NCBI GenBank assembly: GCA_964550165.1
Contig: CAZJYC010000001.1
Span: 97,309 to 161,308, forward strand
DNA from: CAZJYC01 sp964550165
Lineage (GTDB): Bacteria; Acidobacteriota; Aminicenantia; Aminicenantales; Aminicenantaceae
Length of the DNA stretch: 64,000 bases
Direction of reading: 5' to 3'
Positions 26,540-34,266 of the stretch are shown one piece after another. Numbering within the stretch: the first letter of the stretch is position 1; each line of letters opens with the position of its first letter. Below the pieces are notes generated by a model. That model saw nothing but the letters and a program-made list of their open reading frames with translations, had not been told where the DNA came from and did no database searches. The translations under genes and the position numbers were made by a program.

Positions 26540-27859
26540 ATGAAGAAGAGACAATTCGCGGTTTTGGCCTTGACTGTTTTTGTTTGCGGAATGTGGTCCG
26601 TCTCCTGCAGGGTCAAGCCTCAGAATGAGGCTTTTGAACTCAGGGCCCGAGCGATTCATGACTGCGCCCTGACTGTTGACGCCCATATCGACACTCCTTC
26701 CAACATGCTGGAAGAAGGATGGGATATCGGAGAGCGGCATGATCCTCGCCAGAGAAGAAGCGGCAAAATTGACCTGCCGCGGATGGCCGAAGGCGGCTTG
26801 GATGCCGCATTTTTTGCTGTGTTTGTCGGCCAGGGCGAAAGAACGCCTGAGGGCTATGCCAAGGCCAAAGAGCGAGCCACAGCCATGCTGGATGCCATTC
26901 ATAAAATGGCCGAGGATTATCCGCACCTTGTGGGAATAGCGACAACGCCAGAGGATGCCTACCGTCTGGAAAAAGAGGGAAAGAGGGCTGCTTTCATCGG
27001 GATGGAAAACGGTTACCCCGTCGGCAAAGACCTTTCCTTGCTGGAAGAATTCTATCAAAGGGGAGTCCGGTATCTGACGCTCTGTCACAGCCAGGATAAT
27101 GACATCTGCGATTCCTCCACAGATAGACAGAATCCCGAGGATAACGGATTGAGTGAATTCGGAAAAGAGGTTGTTGCCATATGCAACCGCCTTGGAATCA
27201 TGGTCGATGTCTCCCATATTTCTGATAAATCCTTTTTTGATGTCCTCCAAATCACAAAAGCTCCGGTCATCGCCTCCCATTCCAGTGCCCGAGCCCTCTG
27301 CGATAGTCCAAGAAACCTCTCGGATGAAATGCTTAAAGCCTTGGCTGCTAACGGCGGAGTCGTCCAAATCTGTTTCGTCTCCAGTTTTATCAAAAAGGAA
27401 AAGCCCCATCCGGACAGGGACAAGGCCCTTCAAGCCCTTCGCGAGAAGTACGGGTCGCGCCGGGACATCAAGGATGATGCTATTCTGGCAAAAATGCGCG
27501 GGGACTATATGGCCATTTATGAGAAGTATCCTGTGGAGAGAGCTACAGTCAAGGATGTCGTGGACCACATCGATTATGCGGTTCAGTTGATCGGAGTGGA
27601 TCATGTCGGTATTGGAACGGACTTTGATGGCGGAGGGGACATCGAAGGCTGTGATAATGTTCTTGAGCTGCCTCATATCACAGAAGAACTCCTTCGCCGC
27701 GGCTATTCCGAAGACGAAATCCGCAAGATTTGGGGAGGGAACCTTATGCGCGTCTTCAAGGAGGTTATGAAGGTCGCAGAGTCGTTCGGAAAGAGATCTT
27801 CTCAAGCAAATGTCTTCTGGAATTTTCTTGATGGGCTTCGTCAAAGCTCTTCCCATTGA
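26540..27859 (+). CDS. Membrane dipeptidase (M19, renal dipeptidase family), lipoprotein
   Basis: 439 aa. Lipoprotein signal MKKRQFAVLALTVFVCGMWSVSC with Cys at residue 23. Di-zinc site: VDAHIDTPSNML (HxD), the bridging Glu in GMENGYP, His in LCHSQDND and VSHISD, His in ASHSSARA, and the Asp in IGTDFDGGGD. It splits dipeptides, including D-residue-containing ones, in the periplasm. An inverted repeat GAATTCAT/ATGAATTC (26475-26482, 26502-26509) lies just upstream and may be regulatory. Its product pairs naturally with the solute-binding protein that follows. Confidence 0.9.
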   Translation: MKKRQFAVLALTVFVCGMWSVSCRVKPQNEAFELRARAIHDCALTVDAHIDTPSNMLEEGWDIGERHDPRQRRSGKIDLPRMAEGGLDAAFFAVFVGQGERTPEGYAKAKERATAMLDAIHKMAEDYPHLVGIATTPEDAYRLEKEGKRAAFIGMENGYPVGKDLSLLEEFYQRGVRYLTLCHSQDNDICDSSTDRQNPEDNGLSEFGKEVVAICNRLGIMVDVSHISDKSFFDVLQITKAPVIASHSSARALCDSPRNLSDEMLKALAANGGVVQICFVSSFIKKEKPHPDRDKALQALREKYGSRRDIKDDAILAKMRGDYMAIYEKYPVERATVKDVVDHIDYAVQLIGVDHVGIGTDFDGGGDIEGCDNVLELPHITEELLRRGYSEDEIRKIWGGNLMRVFKEVMKVAESFGKRSSQANVFWNFLDGLRQSSSH

Positions 27860-27870
27860 CCGCTCCATAT

Positions 27871-27885
27871 GTAAAAAAAGTTTAC
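27871..27885. promoter_or_regulatory. Palindrome GTAAA-N5-TTTAC, candidate activator site
   Basis: GTAAAAAAAGTTTAC lies about 80-90 bases upstream of the -24 element at 27960, a normal distance for an NtrC-type enhancer. The same palindrome occurs at 32416 and (with a 4-base spacer) at 40102, again upstream of -24/-12 promoters. Confidence 0.5.
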
Positions 27886-27959
27886 AAAAATTATTTTATA
27901 ATCCGACCAATTTCGTTTTCTAAGTGGCTCTTATGTATAGGATTAGCCCTTTTTTCGGG

Positions 27960-27976
27960 TTGGCATAAAAGTTGCC
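27960..27976 (+). promoter_or_regulatory. Sigma-54 (-24/-12) promoter of the solute-binding protein operon
   Basis: TTGGCATAAAAGTTGCC has GG at 27962 and GC at 27974, 12 bases apart as required. Start of transcription near 27987, 40 bases before ATG 28027. Confidence 0.75.
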
Positions 27977-28026
27977 CTTCATTTGCTATAAATCCGAAGA
28001 TAATTTATGATTTAAGGAAAGTGAGA

Positions 28027-29619
28027 ATGGTCAAAAGGTTCGCGCCGTACGCTCTTTTAAGCCTTGTTTTTTCTTTGGTCTTTGTCATCCCCCCTTCCCA
28101 TTTTGGTCAAAGAGAGGGCATACCTCGTTATGGAGGAGTTTTTCACCTGAAATCTTTCACCGATAAATTTCGAATGCAGCTTGACCCGGCAAGTCCGGAT
28201 TCTTTCATTTTTATCTCCGAGCAGCTCTTTGATGGCTTGGTCAAACTGGACAAAAACCTGAACATCGTTCCTCATTTGGCGGAGTACTGGTCCATCTCCT
28301 CAGATGGCACAATTTACACTTTTTTCTTGAGGCGAGGAATCAAATTCCATCACGGAGCCGAGCTGACGGCCGAAGATGTCAAATTTTCCCTGGAACGGCT
28401 TCTTGATCCGAAGGTGAACTTTCCCTATTACCAGTTCTTCCTTCCCAAAGTTGTCGGGGCCAGGGAATTTCGGGAGGGAAAAGCCAAAGATGTGGCTGGA
28501 TTCAAAGCTTTAGATAAACACACATTCGAGATCCAATGGACAAAGCCTTTTATCTCCGCCCTGTATCTGATGAGTCTGCATTTCTGCAAGATACTTCCCA
28601 GGGATCTTGTCCTGGGCCAGGGAAGAGGATTTTTCACTAAGCCTTCGGGAACCGGCCCGTTTGTTTTTGACTTCTGGCTCAGGAATACGCGACTGGATAT
28701 AATCGGAGTCCGCCTGAAGCGAAATGAGAACTATTTTGCCGGAAAACCTTATTTGAAGGCTGTGGAATTCAGTCCTGAGTTTGCCCTCCAGCATTTTTTG
28801 GGCGAGGAGATAGAGTCTATTCCTGTTCTATCCGAAAAACTCCTCACCTCCAACTACCAGATTTTTGAAGACGGCTTGCTTCATCCTGTGTTTCTCGGAA
28901 TGAGCTGTCACCTGCCTCCTTTTGATCAAGTCATCGCCCGAAGAGCCATTGCCCATGCCATCAACAAGGAGGACGTTGCTCGTGCAGTCTATGACGTCAA
29001 ATATTCGCTTCGGGTCACAAACAACTGGATCCCCTCCAGGCTCCCTGGTTTTCTGCCCAAGGATGACGCAAAGAGCTTTGATCCGGAGAAAGCCAATGAG
29101 CTTCTTCAGGAAGCAGGCTTTTCCGGCGAGAACAAATTTCCGACCATCACCCTGCTTTTTGATTTGCCAAGAACAGAATCAAAGCTTAGAATTTACAGAG
29201 AACTCCGGAGACAGCTCGATGCGTTCGGTATCAAATTGAAATTGGACTATTACAAATCCATCGAGGAACTCAAGAATGCGAAAGATCCCTACCTGGTTGT
29301 GAGTGAGAAGCCGATGATCTTTCCTGACCCTGAAGATATCGTCAAGCCTCTTTTCTTCTCCAAGTCAATTTTCAATGTTTTCAACTATTCCAGTCCAGCT
29401 TTGGATAATCTTCTTCAGGAGGCTGAAGTGGAGCGGAGCTGGACCAGGAGAGTGAACCTTTTCCATCAGATTGAGGAGATTCTCGCTTCGGATGTGCCGG
29501 CGACTCCTCTTTTCTCTAAACAGAACCGGGTGGTCATGCAACCCTATGTCAAGGGAATTGAAGTTCCTCCCCTGAGTTTTTATTATTTGGATTGCAAAAA
29601 AATATGGTTGGATAAATAG
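28027..29619 (+). CDS. ABC transporter solute-binding protein, family 5 (peptide-type)
   Basis: 530 aa from ATG 28027 (TAAGGAAAG upstream). The open frame extends to 27856, but the sigma-54 start near 27987 rules that out. Signal peptide about 27 residues. SBP_bac_5 pattern: LDPASPDSFIFISEQLFDGLVKL, AEYWSISSDGTIYTFFLRRGIKFHHGAELTAEDVKFS, and later ARRAIAHAINKEDVA. Such proteins bind oligopeptides, or sometimes sugars or nickel, in the periplasm. No permease or ATPase genes are near. The kinase gene starts 5 bases on, so the protein may act as the sensor's ligand-binding partner. Confidence 0.85.
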   Translation: MVKRFAPYALLSLVFSLVFVIPPSHFGQREGIPRYGGVFHLKSFTDKFRMQLDPASPDSFIFISEQLFDGLVKLDKNLNIVPHLAEYWSISSDGTIYTFFLRRGIKFHHGAELTAEDVKFSLERLLDPKVNFPYYQFFLPKVVGAREFREGKAKDVAGFKALDKHTFEIQWTKPFISALYLMSLHFCKILPRDLVLGQGRGFFTKPSGTGPFVFDFWLRNTRLDIIGVRLKRNENYFAGKPYLKAVEFSPEFALQHFLGEEIESIPVLSEKLLTSNYQIFEDGLLHPVFLGMSCHLPPFDQVIARRAIAHAINKEDVARAVYDVKYSLRVTNNWIPSRLPGFLPKDDAKSFDPEKANELLQEAGFSGENKFPTITLLFDLPRTESKLRIYRELRRQLDAFGIKLKLDYYKSIEELKNAKDPYLVVSEKPMIFPDPEDIVKPLFFSKSIFNVFNYSSPALDNLLQEAEVERSWTRRVNLFHQIEEILASDVPATPLFSKQNRVVMQPYVKGIEVPPLSFYYLDCKKIWLDK

Positions 29620-29624
29620 ATGTT

Positions 29625-31088
29625 ATGAAACCGAGATTGCGTCCGTCTCTTCAAACAAAGTTCATGCTCTCTGTGATCGGTTTGCTCATCGTGCTCGTCG
29701 GTTTGATTCTTTTTGTTATCGAACAGCGAGAGGTGAAGGCCATCTTTGAGGAACAAAAAAATAAAGGAGTCTTGATAGCCAAGAATATCGCCTACCTCAA
29801 CTACAACCAGTTTATATTCTGGGACAAGGAGGGACTGGAGGAAAATATCGAAGGGCAAATCGATCAAAAACTCCTTTATGTCATCTTTTACGACCGGAAC
29901 GCCAAGCCCTTTGTCGCCAATGAGTTCATCAAAGATTATGATGACATCTATAACCGCAGCTACCTGGAAGCAAAGGACGAGAGCAAGGATTTCTTTTTCG
30001 AATCCAAGAAGCTCAAAGAGAAAGACAGAGTTCTCAGGATTCTTGAAATAGAGGTGCCGATCATCGTTTCCGGTTCTCCGACCCGATGGGGTTCGATAAA
30101 AATCGGTCTTTCCTTGGAAGAGATGCGGTCAGAGATTCTCAAAACTCGTTTGATGCTGATTTTTATCGGTCTTGTGGGTCTGGTGATCGGCGCCGGAGGA
30201 GCCGCACTGCTATCCAGAAGTATAACCGGGCCCTTGAAAAAATTGGTGGAGGGAACGGTGAAGATTTCCAGGGGCGATTTCTCTCAAAAAATAGATGTCG
30301 ATTCCAAGGATGAAGTCGGAGATTTAGCTTCCAGCTTCAATGAAATGAGCCACCAGCTTCTCTTAGCCCGGAAAAGAATGGAAGAAGCGAACAGAAGACT
30401 GATCCAGGCAGAAAAACTGGCATCTATCGGCCGTATTTCCGCAGGAATTGCCCATGAGATCAGGAATCCCCTGACTTCCGTCAAACTGAACATCCAGAAG
30501 CTCTTTCAGAGCGAGCGGCTGGATGAGGTCGAAAAGGAGCACTTGAGCCTTTCGCAGGAGGGAATCAGCCATATGGAAAAATTTATCAAAGAGCTTCTGG
30601 ATTTCACCCGAGTCTCCGAGTTGAATGTGGACCGCTTCTCCATCGGTCAAATCTTCGACGAGTCGGTGAAAATCATTTCGGACTCTCTGGAACTTAAAAG
30701 GATAACCCTGGAGAAGCATTATCAGGAAGGATTACCTAAGGTTCTTGTGGATGGAGACAAAATGAGGCAGGTCTTTTTGAACATCCTTCGCAACTCCTAT
30801 GAAGCCGCCGGAGAAGGGGGTAAGATAAACGTATCCGTCTCTTTGATGAGAGAGGAATCAGGGCGTAAAATCAAGGTTAAAATAGCCGATAACGGCTGCG
30901 GAATCCCTGGAGAATACAGGGAAGTCATTTTTGAGCCTTTCTACACAACGAAATCCTCTGGAATTGGTTTAGGCTTGGCCAACGCCAGAAAGATTATCGA
31001 ACAGCACAAAGGCTCTATAAAAGTCAAGGAAGGATCTGAGAAAGGAGCTTGCTTTGAGATCATTATTCCCTGTGAGGGAGAACGATGA
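29625..31088 (+). CDS. Membrane sensor histidine kinase (NtrB/ZraS-like)
   Basis: 487 aa. TM1 at about residues 13-32, a periplasmic domain of about 140 residues, TM2 at 175-196, and a HAMP linker (about 197-250). HisKA carries the phospho-accepting His277 in IAHEIRNPL. The ATPase has an N-box Asn390 (ILRNSYEAA), DNGCGIP and SGIGLGLANARKI. Kinase of the NtrB class that pairs with sigma-54 activators. It overlaps the activator gene by 4 bases (ATGA), so the two are translationally coupled. The input domain is unrecognised and could contact the solute-binding protein encoded just before. Confidence 0.9.
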   Translation: MKPRLRPSLQTKFMLSVIGLLIVLVGLILFVIEQREVKAIFEEQKNKGVLIAKNIAYLNYNQFIFWDKEGLEENIEGQIDQKLLYVIFYDRNAKPFVANEFIKDYDDIYNRSYLEAKDESKDFFFESKKLKEKDRVLRILEIEVPIIVSGSPTRWGSIKIGLSLEEMRSEILKTRLMLIFIGLVGLVIGAGGAALLSRSITGPLKKLVEGTVKISRGDFSQKIDVDSKDEVGDLASSFNEMSHQLLLARKRMEEANRRLIQAEKLASIGRISAGIAHEIRNPLTSVKLNIQKLFQSERLDEVEKEHLSLSQEGISHMEKFIKELLDFTRVSELNVDRFSIGQIFDESVKIISDSLELKRITLEKHYQEGLPKVLVDGDKMRQVFLNILRNSYEAAGEGGKINVSVSLMREESGRKIKVKIADNGCGIPGEYREVIFEPFYTTKSSGIGLGLANARKIIEQHKGSIKVKEGSEKGACFEIIIPCEGER

Positions 31089-32419
31089 AGTCTATTCTGG
31101 TAATCGATGATGATCCTTTGATCGGAAAGACCCTTTCTTCTCATCTGACAAAAAAAGGATATGAAGTTTTTCTTGCCGAAGATGGAGAGGAGGGACTTCA
31201 GAAGTATGAAGAAAACGCCCCGGATATGGTTATGCTGGATATTCGCCTTCCTGATAGGGACGGACTTGAAGTTTTGAGCAAACTCAAAGAAAAGAACAGG
31301 AGCGCCTGTGTCATCATCATGACCGCTTACGATGATATGAAGACCACTGTCGAGGCCATCAAGCTCGGCGCTTTCGAATATCTGGTCAAGCCTCTTGATT
31401 TCGTCGAGCTCGATTTGACCATCAGCAAGGCTTTCCAGATAAAGATGCTGGAGGAAAAAGTCAGCTACCTGATAGAGGAAAGACAGAAGGATTACACCAT
31501 CGACAACATCATCGGGCATTCTCCCCAGATGCGACAGGTGTTCAAGCTCATCGGGTCGGTGGCCAATTCAAGGACCAACGTTCTCATCCAGGGGGAGAGC
31601 GGGACAGGAAAAGAATTGGTAGCCCAAGCCATTCACTACAGCAGTCCTTACAGAGACGAACCTTTCATTGTCATCAACTGCTCAGCCATTACGGATACTC
31701 TGCTCGAAAGCGAGCTCTTTGGTCATGTGAAAGGCGCCTTCACGGATGCCGTTTGCGAGACCCGGGGCAAGTTTGAAATCGCCGGCAAAGGAACGCTCTT
31801 TCTGGATGAAATCGGTGATATTTCCCCCAATCTTCAGGCAAAACTTCTGCGGGTGATCGAGACAAGGGATTTCATGAAAGTTGGAGGCGAGAAAATCCTG
31901 AAGACGCAGGCAAGAATCATCGCTGCCACAAACCAGGATTTAAAGGGGCTTATCGAAAAAGGGAAGCTCCGCGAAGACCTTTATTACCGGTTGAAAGTGG
32001 TGGAGATAACCCTGCCTTCTCTTCAGGAGAGAAGAGAGGACATACCCGATCTGGTGGCTTACCTTTTGGAGAAAATCAACCGCAAGTTGCGAAAGAATGT
32101 GAGGAAAGTTCCACCGGAAGTGATGAAGATTCTGGTCCGTCATCCCTGGAAAGGGAATGTTCGAGAGCTGGAAAATGCCTTAACAAGAGCGGTCATCCTG
32201 GCCAAGGGAGATATCATTCTTGAAGAAAACCTGCCGCTTGAGCCAGCAGATAAGAAGCTATTTTTGAGGGAGCTCGTTCCGTTAAGAGAAGTGGAAAAGA
32301 ACTATATCCAGCATGTGTTGAAGGCTACGAAAGGAAACAAAACCAAGGCCAGCCAGATCTTGCAAATCAGCCGTCCCACCCTGGACAAGAAAATCAAGGA
32401 ATACAAACTGGATCTGTAA
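31085..32419 (+). CDS. NtrC-family sigma-54-dependent response regulator
   Basis: 444 aa. Receiver domain with Asp9/Asp10, phospho-acceptor Asp52, Thr80 and Lys102. AAA+ domain: IGHSPQMRQVF, Walker A GESGTGKE (170-177), sigma-54 contact loop GAFTDA (217-222; a common variant of GAFTGA), Walker B LFLDEIGD. The C-terminal Fis-type helix-turn-helix is KGNKTKASQILQISRPTLDKKIKEY. It remodels sigma-54 RNA polymerase at -24/-12 promoters. Five such promoters occur in the window, one of them upstream of its own operon. Confidence 0.93.
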   Translation: MKSILVIDDDPLIGKTLSSHLTKKGYEVFLAEDGEEGLQKYEENAPDMVMLDIRLPDRDGLEVLSKLKEKNRSACVIIMTAYDDMKTTVEAIKLGAFEYLVKPLDFVELDLTISKAFQIKMLEEKVSYLIEERQKDYTIDNIIGHSPQMRQVFKLIGSVANSRTNVLIQGESGTGKELVAQAIHYSSPYRDEPFIVINCSAITDTLLESELFGHVKGAFTDAVCETRGKFEIAGKGTLFLDEIGDISPNLQAKLLRVIETRDFMKVGGEKILKTQARIIAATNQDLKGLIEKGKLREDLYYRLKVVEITLPSLQERREDIPDLVAYLLEKINRKLRKNVRKVPPEVMKILVRHPWKGNVRELENALTRAVILAKGDIILEENLPLEPADKKLFLRELVPLREVEKNYIQHVLKATKGNKTKASQILQISRPTLDKKIKEYKLDL

Positions 32420-32430
32420 ATCCTCTTTAC
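32416..32430. promoter_or_regulatory. Palindrome GTAAA-N5-TTTAC, candidate activator site
   Basis: GTAAATCCTCTTTAC overlaps the stop codon of the activator gene, about 230 bases upstream of the -24 element at 32659. A second inverted repeat, TTACCCGAT/ATCGGGTAA (32427-32435 and 32466-32474), overlaps it. The rest of the 303-base gap up to 32722 holds only the sigma-54 promoter. Confidence 0.45.
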
Positions 32431-32658
32431 CCGATGTAAATATTTTTTCATTTGATTTCAAGAAAATCGGGTAAGGCGAAAAACCGAGGTTGTGGGACGA
32501 TTTTTAGGTTTCCAGCCCTACGACTGCAAAAAAAATGGCCTGAATCTTTAATTTATTTATTATCTGTTTGTTAAACAAGCATTTCTAACTTTTATTTGAA
32601 AAATTTCCCGATATCGTTTTTTCTGGGGGTGTTCTTTCGTTCAATTTTTTTTCATCGA

Positions 32659-32675
32659 TTGGCACAAAACCTGCA
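32659..32675 (+). promoter_or_regulatory. Sigma-54 promoter of the REC / IHPVW / Fis-HTH operon
   Basis: TTGGCACAAAACCTGCA: GG at 32661 and GC at 32673, exact 12-base spacing; the -24 half is the full consensus TTGGCAC. Start near 32686, 37 bases before the ATG at 32723. Confidence 0.75.
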
Positions 32676-32722
32676 GAAAAGATGTGTGTTGAAGAAATTA
32701 TAAAAGAGGTGAAATACAGAAA

Positions 32723-33109
32723 ATGTCCGAAAAGAGAATTGTCGTGGTCGATGATGATGAGTCCATCCGCAAGACCTTTTTCTTGATCCTCCACAAGAAC
32801 TATCAGGTCTATCTGGCCAAGGATTCCCAGGAGGCCTTGCAGCGCTTTGAAAATACCCAGATTGATCTAATCATCGCGGATCTAAAGCTTCCTGACAGTA
32901 ATGGTCTAGAAATGATCACCAAATTCAGAGCATCGGGTTACAAAGGGGAAGTCATCCTGATTTCCGCCTACCCTGACCTGGTGGATAGGAATGAGCTGTC
33001 CAATCTTTCTATTTCCCAGTTCTTTGTCAAGCCTCTGGATTTGGATGCTCTCAACCGCTCGATCGACCGTCTTATGGATTCAAAGAAAATAAAGGAGAAT
33101 CGAGTATGA
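32723..33109 (+). CDS. Single-domain (REC-only) response regulator
   Basis: 128 aa. Receiver domain alone: Asp10-Asp12 acidic pocket, phospho-acceptor Asp53 in IIADLKLPD, the Ser/Thr position in ILISAYP, and Lys in FFVKPLD. No output domain. It could be a phosphate sink, a phosphorelay step from the upstream kinase, or a partner-binding switch for the two proteins that follow. Its stop overlaps the next start by 4 bases (ATGA). Confidence 0.85.
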   Translation: MSEKRIVVVDDDESIRKTFFLILHKNYQVYLAKDSQEALQRFENTQIDLIIADLKLPDSNGLEMITKFRASGYKGEVILISAYPDLVDRNELSNLSISQFFVKPLDLDALNRSIDRLMDSKKIKENRV

Positions 33110-33318
33110 GAAGGGATGTCGTATCCAACCTCATGCCCAGACAGGATTATGATTTCAATCACTGCAGGCTGGTTCGAATTCATCCTGTCTGGTATTCATT
33201 TATCAAGTATTGCGAGACTCTGCGATACGGCGATATAGAGAAGTTGAAAATTCAAGATGGTCTTCCGATGCTGGCCGAGGAAGTTAAGAAAAAAATAAAA
33301 TTTTTCGTTGATGAATGA
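33106..33318 (+). CDS. Small conserved protein with IHPVWY and IQDGLPMLAEEV motifs (copy 1)
   Basis: 70 aa; I recognise no family. Its C-terminal 46 residues match those of the protein at 37611 at 37 of 46 positions, including R-IHPVWY, YCET, and the block EIEKLKIQDGLPMLAEEV-KKKIKF-like end. Conservation across two loci, overlap with the REC gene, and the same downstream partner in both copies show it is a real gene. The sequence is charged and helical, with no signal peptide. It may bind the Fis-type partner or the REC protein (inference). Confidence 0.8.
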   Translation: MRRDVVSNLMPRQDYDFNHCRLVRIHPVWYSFIKYCETLRYGDIEKLKIQDGLPMLAEEVKKKIKFFVDE

Positions 33319-33349
33319 ATAGAGTTGGAATTTTTAAGGGAGAGAAGTC

Positions 33350-33781
33350 ATGAGATCAGAAAAACTGGTTCACGAACAGAAAAAAGAATTCCTTGATTTT
33401 CTGACCATCGATGAAGCACTGGAGAAGGAGATGGCCTGGGAGTCAATCATGCCCTTTTTTGCTGCGAGATCCTTTGAAAGAGGAGAGATTAGTAAACCCG
33501 CAGAGGAGTTCCCTTCTTTAGAAGCCAGAGAGAGCGACTTCACCACAGAAAATCAATTGAAGAAAAAGCTCTTCTGGATTTTCATGGAGTATTTTTTTCT
33601 GAGCAGCAAAGTTCCTTTGAAGGACATCGTCGAAGGTTTGGAGAGGAATATCATCCTCAGAACTCTGTATAAGGTTAACGGAAACCAGAAGAAAGCCGCG
33701 CACCTGTTGAATGTGAAATATTCGACTCTCAACGAAAAAGTGAAACGGTACAAAATCCGCTTTCATATCAATCCCTTCTAA
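33350..33781 (+). CDS. Fis-type HTH protein (copy 1)
   Basis: 143 aa. AGGGAGAG before the ATG. The N-terminal 70 residues are variable. The C-terminal 70 share LKK--W-F-YFF---PL-D---ERNIILRTL--VNGNQK-AA--L--K--TLNEK with the copy at 37846. That end is the Fis/NtrC-type helix-turn-helix (NGNQKKAAHLLNVKYSTLNEKVKRY), but there is no AAA+ domain. So it can bind DNA like an NtrC output domain without being able to activate sigma-54 by itself: a co-regulator, competitor or nucleoid-type protein. Confidence 0.8.
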   Translation: MRSEKLVHEQKKEFLDFLTIDEALEKEMAWESIMPFFAARSFERGEISKPAEEFPSLEARESDFTTENQLKKKLFWIFMEYFFLSSKVPLKDIVEGLERNIILRTLYKVNGNQKKAAHLLNVKYSTLNEKVKRYKIRFHINPF

Positions 33782-33988
33782 AACAGGAAATATTTCCTTT
33801 CAACCAACCTGACGGCTTCCCATCAAATCAAAATTTCTGAAAGAGAAAAAGGATTTCCATATTTTCACCAAATCTTTTTATTCAATTTTTTGAATTCTTG
33901 AATTCAAATAAATGGAAAGTTTGATTGGCCAATAGAGTGAATCAAAATTAAGTTGTTGTTAATAAAAAGGATAAAAATGAAGGTCAAG

Positions 33989-34005
33989 TTGGCATGATAT
34001 TTGCT
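33989..34005 (+). promoter_or_regulatory. Sigma-54 promoter upstream of the TonB receptor
   Basis: TTGGCATGATATTTGCT: GG at 33991 and GC at 34003, exact spacing. Predicted start near 34016. The 485-base gap 33782-34266 also holds the palindromes AGGAAATATTTCCT (about 33785-33798) and TTTGATT/AATCAAA upstream, possible activator sites. No GTAAA-N5-TTTAC site is present here. Confidence 0.75.
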
Positions 34006-34073
34006 ACATAAAAGAGGAGAAGGAATAATGTAGAGAAAATAAAAATCTAAAGTAAACAGCTGACTTAAAAAAA

Positions 34074-34121
34074 AGAGGCTGTTTGAGGCTTTTGCGAGTC
34101 TCAAGCAGCCTCTTTTTTTTT
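34074..34121 (+). terminator. Strong intrinsic terminator inside the receptor leader
   Basis: A 14-bp stem (AGAGGCTGTTTGAG against CTCAAGCAGCCTCT, one G-T pair) with a 12-base loop is followed by nine T. It lies about 60 bases after the predicted sigma-54 start and 146 bases before the receptor start codon. It either ends a short RNA of about 105 nt or acts as an attenuator. The A-run on the other side makes it bidirectional. Confidence 0.75.
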
Positions 34122-34189
34122 ATGCCAAAAAATCCAAGAAGGAGGTGAGGAATCAAGGAGTAACGAAAAAGTCAAAAAAGGAAATCGGT

Positions 34190-34260
34190 GGAGTGAGACC
34201 TTCACTCCAGGGCGAAAGACAATTGAATTACCCCCGAGTTAAAGAGGGGTAAAACGGAGG
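34190..34260 (+). other. Leader hairpins before the receptor start codon
   Basis: GGAGTGA/TCACTCC (34190-34196 and 34202-34208) and TACCCC/GGGGTA (34229-34234 and 34246-34251). The second ends 4 bases before the GGAGG that serves the GTG start, so it could affect ribosome access. I cannot match this to a known riboswitch. Confidence 0.45.
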
Positions 34261-34266
34261 TTTCAA

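Noticed and set aside
31735..31752. GAFTDA instead of GAFTGA as a sign of a defective sigma-54 activator
   Set aside because: GAFTDA is a frequent natural variant, and all other AAA+ motifs are intact.
34190..34260. Receptor leader as a known riboswitch (c-di-GMP, glycine, THF)
   Set aside because: The short stems do not reproduce the conserved cores of those classes.
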